From positions 1 to 12,139 of the forward strand of contig CALFXV010000118.1 in NCBI GenBank assembly GCA_937957775.1: a DNA stretch of 12,139 nucleotides. Direction: 5' to 3'. The first letter of the stretch is position 1. Every line of letters starts with the position of its first letter. The position numbers were made by a program, and so were the translations under genes. The notes under the pieces are model-generated. The model worked only from the letters and a program-made list of their open reading frames with translations, was not told where the DNA came from and made no database searches. This document shows, piece by piece, positions 7,902 through 12,139 of this stretch. This DNA is from an uncultured Methylotenera sp. (GTDB taxonomy: Bacteria; Pseudomonadota; Gammaproteobacteria; Burkholderiales; Methylophilaceae).

Positions 7902-8408
7902 ATGCCTGCTTATTTTAAAAAACTTAGCCTTGCCTTGATTGCTACCCTGCTTATTGGCTGGGGCGTCTGGCACACTTACCAAAACCAATCTGCTCCTGCC
8001 GTTCGCTTCACCACCTTAAGCGGTGAAAAAATTGCCATGACGGACTTAAAGGGCCACGTAGTACTGGTGCATTTTTGGTCCATCAACTGCCTAAGTTGCC
8101 TAAAAGAAATGCTGGCATTAATCGATTTTTACCAGCGCTACCATGGTCAAGGTTTTGAATTAATTGCGATTGCCATGGCCTACGACCCACCGGCTCAAGT
8201 GCTGCACTACGCTAGCCAAAAAAAACTGCCCTTCCCGGTTATGCACGATGGCTATGGCGAAATGAGTACCGCCTTTGGGCAAGTGAACGTCACACCCAGT
8301 CATTTCATCTACGGCAAGCAAGGCCAGCGTTTACAAAGTACAATAGGGCCATTGGATTTAAACGCCATGGCTAAACTGTTACGTATTGAATTGGCTAAGC
8401 CAGAATAA
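7902..8408 (+). CDS. Membrane-anchored thioredoxin-like (TlpA/redoxin family) protein
   Basis: This 168-residue protein has one N-terminal hydrophobic segment (about residues 8-23) and no lipobox, so it is probably an inner-membrane anchor with the thioredoxin fold in the periplasm. The domain has the strand VVLVHFWS, the active-site pair C63-L-S-C66, and the cis-proline loop TP at 131-132 (VNVTPSHFIY). These features mark TlpA, ResA and CcmG relatives that reduce or exchange disulfides on exported proteins. The residue before the first Cys is Asn (INCLSC), not the Trp or Ala usual in this family. It lies 20 bp before hemJ, probably in one operon. No strong ribosome site precedes the ATG. A role in cytochrome c maturation or general redox repair is possible, but the partner is not known. 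Confidence 0.8.
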   Translation: MPAYFKKLSLALIATLLIGWGVWHTYQNQSAPAVRFTTLSGEKIAMTDLKGHVVLVHFWSINCLSCLKEMLALIDFYQRYHGQGFELIAIAMAYDPPAQVLHYASQKKLPFPVMHDGYGEMSTAFGQVNVTPSHFIYGKQGQRLQSTIGPLDLNAMAKLLRIELAKPE

Positions 8409-8428
8409 ACAAGGAAGAGGAATTAACG

Positions 8429-8839
8429 ATGTTATGGGTTAAAGCGTTGCACATCATTTTTGTCACCAGTTGGTTTGCCGGCTTATTTTACTTGCCCAGA
8501 CTCTTGGTCAACCATGCCATGGTGCAAGACAGCGCCAGTTCAGACAGATTGAAAATGATGGAACAAAAGCTCTACCGTTTCATGTTGCCCTTGGCCATCT
8601 TGGCCCTGGGCTTCGGCCTGTGGTTATGGCTGGGTTACGGCATAGGCGGCCGTTGGATGCACCCAAAATTAAGCTTGGTGGTCGTGTTAATAGCCTACCA
8701 CTGGTATTGCGGTAAATTAATCAATGACTTCAAGCACGACCGCAACACCCGCAGCCATGTTTGGTACCGCTGGTTTAACGAATTGCCAGTAATCGTCCTG
8801 ACCTTGATCGTCATCTTGGTTGTGGTTAAACCGTTTTAA
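8429..8839 (+). CDS. hemJ: HemJ protoporphyrinogen IX oxidase (UPF0093 membrane protein)
   Basis: HemJ oxidises protoporphyrinogen IX to protoporphyrin IX, the penultimate step of haem synthesis, in the inner membrane. The length, 136 residues, is normal for the family. The family pattern is clear: LHIIFVTSWFAGLFYLPRL at the N-terminus with the conserved histidine H8, KLYRFM near residue 48, WMHPKLSLVV near 76-85, and the C-terminal WFNELPVIVL followed by KPF. About four membrane spans are visible. A purine-rich ribosome site (AAGGAAGAGG, 8411-8420) lies 8 nt before the ATG. The gene follows the thioredoxin-like gene by 20 bp. Genomes with HemJ usually lack HemG and HemY, which cannot be checked here. 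Confidence 0.88.
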   Translation: MLWVKALHIIFVTSWFAGLFYLPRLLVNHAMVQDSASSDRLKMMEQKLYRFMLPLAILALGFGLWLWLGYGIGGRWMHPKLSLVVVLIAYHWYCGKLINDFKHDRNTRSHVWYRWFNELPVIVLTLIVILVVVKPF

Positions 8840-8861
8840 TGCGCCGCCAGCCTTGAGCACC

Positions 8862-9566
8862 ATGGACAACTTCAACACTGCCGAGCAATTAGCCAAGCTA
8901 GCGCAATTGGGTACAACGCCCGCTGATCGATTGCTCAGCCTGTTCGATGCCTTGCGCGACGCGTCAAGCGGCAACGATTTGGCCAAGTCCATTGCCGAAA
9001 ACGCTTCCCTATTGGCATTTTGCACCAAGCAAGCCAATGCGCTTGGCGCTGGCCAACCAAGCATGTTGGCAGAGCATATCCTATTAATCGCCATCAATGC
9101 CCACATGCAAGCCGACCCGCAAACCCGATTGGATTGCCTAAAGCACGGCAAAAAAGCCGCCCTAGCGTTAATATTGGCTCAAACCCAAACTAAAACTAGC
9201 CGCCTTGCTTGGCTCTGGACTAGGCCTGCTCTCTATAGTCTCTCAGCCAGCTTCTTACTAATGGTGTCAGTTGGATTTGGTCTATTTATAAGCAAGACGC
9301 CAATGGCCCCCAATCAATTAACTGAAGTAAGCTTAACGGCTAAAGACGCCAGTCTGCTCTATGCAAAATACGAACAAATGCGCCAAGGCACATGCCAATA
9401 CCCGGAAGCATTGCAAATTCCAGATCAAGACAAAGCGGTGTATTTAGAAAATGTGGTGGGCGGCAAACTGCCTACCAATTTGAAAGATTTAGCGATTGCC
9501 AATCGCTATTTAGAAAAAGTGCGCTGCAATTTCACCCCCATGCTGATGGCCAATTCCACTAGCTAA
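8862..9566 (+). CDS. Single-span membrane protein of unknown function
   Basis: I do not recognise the family of this 234-residue protein. It has an N-terminal, probably cytoplasmic, helical and alanine/leucine-rich part (residues 1-115), one membrane span (about 122-143, near SLSASFLLMVSVGFGLFISK), and a C-terminal part of about 90 residues. By the positive-inside rule the C-terminal part should be periplasmic, because basic residues precede the span. It holds two cysteines (in GTCQYPEA and VRCNFTP) that could pair, which is interesting beside a periplasmic thioredoxin-like gene, though no link is shown. I chose the ATG at 8862. The frame stays open to a GTG at 8820 inside hemJ, and a TTG at 8853 is also possible. 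The ribosome site is weak. It starts 22 bp after hemJ, so it is probably co-transcribed. Confidence 0.72.
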   Translation: MDNFNTAEQLAKLAQLGTTPADRLLSLFDALRDASSGNDLAKSIAENASLLAFCTKQANALGAGQPSMLAEHILLIAINAHMQADPQTRLDCLKHGKKAALALILAQTQTKTSRLAWLWTRPALYSLSASFLLMVSVGFGLFISKTPMAPNQLTEVSLTAKDASLLYAKYEQMRQGTCQYPEALQIPDQDKAVYLENVVGGKLPTNLKDLAIANRYLEKVRCNFTPMLMANSTS

Positions 9567-9579
9567 GGGCAAATAATCG

Positions 9580-9609
9580 TTGCAGGCTTTGTATACAGAT
9601 TAGTATAAT
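9580..9609 (+). promoter_or_regulatory. Promoter of the TetR-family gene with operator-like inverted repeat
   Basis: A -35 of TTGCAG (9580-9585) and a perfect -10 TATAAT (9604-9609) are separated by 18 bp. An inverted repeat, TATAC (9592-9596) and GTATA (9603-9607) with a 6-nt centre, overlaps the -10. That is the size and place of a TetR-family self-repression site. The -10 ends 6 nt before the ATG at 9616, so the expected transcription start falls on the A of the start codon. Confidence 0.65.
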
Positions 9610-9615
9610 TCTTCC

Positions 9616-10179
9616 ATGTCCACGCTACGCGATAAAATACTGGCCACCGCCACCAATCTATTCCAAACCCAAGGCATCAATTCCACTGGGGTAGATAACA
9701 TCGTGGCTGAGGCGGGCACCACCAAAATGACTTTGTATAAATACTTTCGTAGCAAAGAGTTATTGATCCTAGAAGTGCTCACACAAAGCCAACAGCATTT
9801 TCAATCTTGGCTCAATAGCAAGCTCGACAGCCAAACCCAGCAACCGGCAGAAAAAATACAAAGGCTGTTTGATTGCATAGAAGAATGGGTTAGCTCGCCC
9901 GATTTTAATGGCATGGGCTTTATCAAAGCCGCCGCCGAATTTCCCAGTGAAGCCAACCCGGTCCACCAATTGTCCGCCGAGCAATCCAAGCAATTTAGAC
10001 TGTACATACGCAGCCTGGCCGCGCAGGCCAACATTAAAGACGCCGACGGCCTCGCCCTGCAATTGTCTTTGCTGTTTGAAGGTGCCGTGCAAGCCGAACA
10101 AATGCAGCGCGGTTCAGGCGCCATGCAGTACGCCAAAAAAGCCGCCAAAATTCTCATCGACGGCAGCCTAGCCGAATAA
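9616..10179 (+). CDS. TetR/AcrR-family transcriptional regulator
   Basis: This 187-residue protein has the TetR plan: an N-terminal helix-turn-helix (about residues 24-43, from TGVDNIVAEAG to TLYKYF) opening with LRDKILATATNLF, then an all-helical ligand-binding and dimerisation domain. The KYFRSKELL segment after the recognition helix is typical of the family. The ligand and targets are unknown; such proteins usually repress themselves and a neighbour. The nearest candidates are the PfkB-type kinase 72 bp downstream and its own promoter. No ribosome site precedes the ATG, which fits a leaderless transcript. It lies 49 bp after the membrane-protein gene but has its own promoter. Confidence 0.88.
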   Translation: MSTLRDKILATATNLFQTQGINSTGVDNIVAEAGTTKMTLYKYFRSKELLILEVLTQSQQHFQSWLNSKLDSQTQQPAEKIQRLFDCIEEWVSSPDFNGMGFIKAAAEFPSEANPVHQLSAEQSKQFRLYIRSLAAQANIKDADGLALQLSLLFEGAVQAEQMQRGSGAMQYAKKAAKILIDGSLAE

Positions 10180-10194
10180 GCTCGATCTTAGCGC

Positions 10195-10224
10195 TTGCTA
10201 GCTGGCCGCAAAAAATAAGATAAT
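10195..10224 (+). promoter_or_regulatory. Candidate promoter of the PfkB-family kinase
   Basis: TTGCTA (10195-10200, 4 of 6 to the -35 consensus) and GATAAT (10219-10224, 5 of 6 to the -10 consensus) are 18 bp apart, 27 bp before the ATG. This would give a leader of about 21 nt. The leader has no Shine-Dalgarno sequence. Confidence 0.45.
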
Positions 10225-10251
10225 GGCCTTTTAACCTAAGCCCCACACCCC

Positions 10252-11199
10252 ATGCACACCCTTATTTGCGGCTCACTAGCCTATGACACCATCATGGTGT
10301 TTCAAGATAAATTCAAAAACCACATCCTGCCCGACAAAATTCACGCCCTCAGTGTGGCGTTTTATGTGCCGGAAATGCGCCGCGAATTTGGTGGCACCGC
10401 TGGCAACATTGCTTACAACCTACAATTGCTAGATGGCAATCCGCTCATCATGGCGACCGTCGGCGACGATTTTGCCCCTTACCAAAATTGGCTGACGCAG
10501 CACAAATTAGCCAGCACACACATCAAAACCGTGGCCGGCACCTTCACCGCACAAGCCTTTATTACCACCGATACCGACGACAACCAAATCACCGCTTTTC
10601 ACCCAGGCGCCATGGTGGCCTCGCATGAAAACAGCGTGAACGACGCCCAAAGCGTGACGCTCGCCATCATCGCACCGGACGGCCGTGACGGCATGTTCCA
10701 ACACGCGCGCGAGTGCTTTGAAGCCGGCATCCCATTTTTATTCGACCCCGGCCAAGGCTTGCCTATGTTTAACGGCGAAGAATTGTTGCAGTTTATCGAG
10801 ATGGCCGATTACTTAGCGGTTAACGATTACGAGTCGCAAATCATCCAAGATAAAACCGGCCTAAATTTGCAGCAACTGGCGGCTAAAGTTAAAGCCTTGG
10901 TGGTGACCTTGGGTGGCCAGGGTTCACAAATTTACGCGGATGGCGTATGCCATGAGATCCCTTGCATTAAAGCCATGAACATCGTCGACCCCACTGGGTG
11001 CGGTGACGCTTACCGCGCCGGCTTGCTGTACGGCATGGCCCGCGGCTGGGATTGGCCTACTTGCGGCCGCTTGGCTTCAACCATGGGCGCGATTAAAATT
11101 GAAAGTCGCGGCGGCCAAAACCACAAGCCCAGCCGCGCAGACATTGAAGCCATCTACACCCAAGCATTGGTTAACGAAACCAAATTGGACGAGGCTTAA
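10252..11199 (+). CDS. PfkB-family carbohydrate/nucleoside kinase
   Basis: This 315-residue ribokinase-fold kinase has a length typical of the family. It should transfer phosphate from ATP to a hydroxymethyl group of a sugar or nucleoside in the cytoplasm. PfkB signature 1 is FGGTAGNIAYNL (residues 47-58), which binds the substrate. Signature 2 is DPTGCGDAYRAGLLYG (246-261), with catalytic base D252 and the GCGD anion hole; most ribokinases have GAGD, so Cys replaces Ala. The stretch VVTLGGQGS (217-225) matches the nucleotide-binding strand-loop. The overall pattern (SLAYDTI near the start, GTAGNIAYNL, VGDDF) resembles adenosine and nucleoside kinases more than fructose kinases, but I cannot fix the substrate. 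The next gene follows after 54 bp. No ribosome site is evident. Confidence 0.85.
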   Translation: MHTLICGSLAYDTIMVFQDKFKNHILPDKIHALSVAFYVPEMRREFGGTAGNIAYNLQLLDGNPLIMATVGDDFAPYQNWLTQHKLASTHIKTVAGTFTAQAFITTDTDDNQITAFHPGAMVASHENSVNDAQSVTLAIIAPDGRDGMFQHARECFEAGIPFLFDPGQGLPMFNGEELLQFIEMADYLAVNDYESQIIQDKTGLNLQQLAAKVKALVVTLGGQGSQIYADGVCHEIPCIKAMNIVDPTGCGDAYRAGLLYGMARGWDWPTCGRLASTMGAIKIESRGGQNHKPSRADIEAIYTQALVNETKLDEA

Positions 11200-11253
11200 A
11201 TTAGATTTGAACCAGCCAGACTAACCAGTCAGGCCAACCACAGGAGACGCATC

Positions 11254-11706
11254 ATGAACAAAACCAAATTCATAGGCATCACGCTATTAAGCATATTGTT
11301 AGGCGCCTGCGCCAGCTCCAACTCTGGTGGCGTTTACTCGCGTGAAGAAGCGCGCAAAGTGCAAACTGTGCGCATGGGCGTGGTAGAAAGCGTACGCTCA
11401 GTGAAATTAGAAGGCACCAAAACTCCCATAGGCGCAGCCGCAGGCGCCGCGGTGGGCGGCGTGGCCGGCAACAGCATAGGCAAGGGTGACGACAACATCA
11501 TAGGCGCCGTCATAGGCGCCGTGGTGGGCGGCTTAGCCGGTGCTGCCATAGAAGAAGGCATCACCCGTAAGGACGCCTTTGAAATCACCGTTAAACTGGA
11601 TAACGGCAGTTTAATTGCCATCGTTCAAGAAGCCGACGAACAATTTAAAGCCGGCGATAAAGTGCGTTTGATTGATAGTGGCGGCGCCACACGCGTTTCG
11701 CATTAA
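11254..11706 (+). CDS. Glycine-zipper outer-membrane lipoprotein (SlyB/Pcp-like)
   Basis: This 150-residue protein has a lipoprotein signal with lipobox LGAC and modified cysteine C19. Residue 20 is Ala, which suggests outer-membrane sorting. The centre (about residues 57-100) is a glycine zipper with repeated G-x3-G spacing (for example AGAAVGGVAGNSIG, then GAVIGAVVGGLAG), forming two hairpin-like membrane segments as in the Rick_17kDa_Anti/SlyB family. A C-terminal beta-rich domain (about 107-146, with FEITVKLDNGS and VRLID) follows. SlyB relatives stabilise the outer membrane and surround beta-barrel proteins under stress. A strong AGGAGA ribosome site (11242-11247) lies 6 nt before the ATG. 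The gene sits 54 bp after the kinase and may be read from it. Confidence 0.85.
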   Translation: MNKTKFIGITLLSILLGACASSNSGGVYSREEARKVQTVRMGVVESVRSVKLEGTKTPIGAAAGAAVGGVAGNSIGKGDDNIIGAVIGAVVGGLAGAAIEEGITRKDAFEITVKLDNGSLIAIVQEADEQFKAGDKVRLIDSGGATRVSH

Positions 11707-11713
11707 ACCAAAA

Positions 11714-11729
11714 AGCCTAGCAATAGGCT
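11714..11729. terminator. Hairpin with GCAA tetraloop after the glycine-zipper gene
   Basis: AGCCTA and TAGGCT form a perfect 6-bp stem closed by the stable GNRA loop GCAA, 8 nt after the stop codon. No T run follows to the right. On the minus strand four T residues follow, so it could act weakly leftward. Its 3' arm overlaps the first two bases of the Pho box array. Confidence 0.4.
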
Positions 11730-11774
11730 GTCAATAAACCGTCACATTTCTGTCACGAGTTCTTAATCTATAAG
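11728..11774 (+). promoter_or_regulatory. Pho box array and PhoB-type promoter of the acyltransferase gene
   Basis: Heptamers CTGTCAA (11728), CCGTCAC (11739) and CTGTCAC (11750) are spaced at exactly 11 bp, with AT-rich spacers TAAA and ATTT. This is a near-ideal PhoB site (6, 6 and 7 of 7 to CTGTCAY). A fourth, poorer copy CTAGCAA lies in phase at 11717. A -10 of TATAAG (11769-11774, 5 of 6) follows 12 bp after the last heptamer, with no good -35. PhoB replacing the -35 contact is the known arrangement at Pho promoters. The start codon is 35 bp further on. Confidence 0.85.
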
Positions 11775-11808
11775 CATTAAAGTCTCCCCAATTCAAAAGG
11801 AGACTTTA

Positions 11809-12139
11809 ATGTTAGCCAAACAAAGAATACGCCCGCTAAGTCATAGCGAGAACGCTAAGCACATCGATTTAGCGGTGCCCAATCAACGCCGCCTAAGCAT
11901 CAGCCTAGCGCGCACCCAAGTGGAAATAGAAGAAGCCCAACGCTTACGCTACAAAGTGTTTGCCGAGGAAATGGGCGCGCAACTATTGGGCACTGGCGGC
12001 TTAGACGTGGATGGCTTTGATCAATATTGCGACCACTTAATCGTGCGCGACAGCGACACCAATCAAGTCATCGGCACTTACCGTATTTTAAGCCCATCTG
12101 CAGCCAACGAAGCCGGCGGTTACTATTCAGCCGGGGAAT
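11809..12139 (+). CDS. olsB: OlsB-like GNAT N-acyltransferase (partial at right edge)
   Basis: The first 110 codons of a GNAT-fold acyltransferase are present and the rest lies outside the window. The region from about residue 33 (ARTQVEIEEAQRLRYKVFAE) through DGFDQYCDHLIVRD (68-81) and GTYRIL (89-94) matches the OlsB family, which acylates ornithine with a 3-hydroxyacyl group from acyl carrier protein to make lyso-ornithine lipid. The conserved RYKVFAEEMGA and FDxYCDHL stretches are intact. A strong AAGGAGA ribosome site (11797-11803) lies 5 nt before the ATG. The promoter carries a strong Pho box array, in line with olsB control by phosphate limitation known in Sinorhizobium. Related GNAT enzymes (hemolysin-like COG3176, acyl-homoserine-lactone synthase-like) are alternatives, because the C-terminal half and any olsA neighbour are not visible. 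Confidence 0.75.
   Translation, partial: MLAKQRIRPLSHSENAKHIDLAVPNQRRLSISLARTQVEIEEAQRLRYKVFAEEMGAQLLGTGGLDVDGFDQYCDHLIVRDSDTNQVIGTYRILSPSAANEAGGYYSAGE

Noticed and set aside
8820..8861. Upstream GTG start for the membrane-protein gene, overlapping hemJ
   Set aside because: It adds 14 residues with no domain content and has no ribosome site; the ATG at 8862 is simpler. It cannot be fully excluded.
8717..9151. A 144-codon open frame on the minus strand
   Set aside because: It is antisense to the end of hemJ and to the following gene, both of which have better context, and it spans their junction.
9769..10157. Two minus-strand open frames of 110 and 118 codons
   Set aside because: Both are antisense to the TetR-family gene, whose helix-turn-helix is clear.
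1..12139. CRISPR arrays, insertion sequences, tRNA or rRNA genes, phage or toxin-antitoxin genes
   Set aside because: I looked for regular repeats, terminal inverted repeats with a transposase, RNA-gene motifs and small toxin-like pairs on both strands and found none.

Overview
The window reads as chromosomal DNA of a Gram-negative proteobacterium, most likely a betaproteobacterium. The evidence is a PhoB/PhoR pair, HemJ-type haem synthesis, Braun-type lipoprotein signals, a giant DUF3683-type FAD/iron-sulfur oxidoreductase of a kind I associate with Betaproteobacteria, and an OlsB-like acyltransferase. Methylophilaceae or a related family is possible, but I cannot fix the family from sequence alone. 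No rRNA, tRNA, insertion sequence, phage gene or CRISPR array is visible, and no gene-free stretch exceeds about 200 bases.

Layout. (1) Bases 1-790, minus strand: the N-terminal half of an OFA-family MFS transporter, cut by the window edge. (2) Bases 791-990: a divergent control region holding a 17-bp palindrome, a leftward intrinsic terminator and a Pho box array. (3) Bases 991-3847, plus strand: phoB, phoR and an unrecognised lipoprotein gene whose start overlaps the phoR stop. A hairpin and a perfect TATAAT lie between phoB and phoR. (4) Bases 3864-7742, minus strand and convergent: a 1292-residue FAD/Fe-S oxidoreductase. (5) Bases 7902-9566, plus strand: a membrane-anchored thioredoxin-like protein, HemJ, and a one-span membrane protein of unknown function. 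(6) Bases 9616-10179: a TetR-family regulator whose promoter predicts a leaderless mRNA and carries an operator-like inverted repeat. (7) Bases 10252-11706: a PfkB-family (nucleoside/sugar) kinase and a glycine-zipper lipoprotein. (8) Bases 11809-12139: the start of an OlsB-like GNAT acyltransferase, cut by the right edge, behind a very clear Pho box array.

How it fits together. The most coherent theme is phosphate starvation. PhoR and PhoB are encoded here, PhoB appears able to bind its own promoter, and an ornithine-lipid-type acyltransferase gene about 8.7 kb from the end of phoR carries three Pho heptamers at exact 11-bp spacing. This fits a switch from phospholipids to phosphorus-free aminolipids under phosphate limitation. 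That logic is known from rhizobia; its use here is inference. The lipoprotein translationally coupled to phoR is the best candidate for something undescribed in this circuit. The other genes look like ordinary core metabolism, and I see no defence, mobile or biosynthetic cluster.
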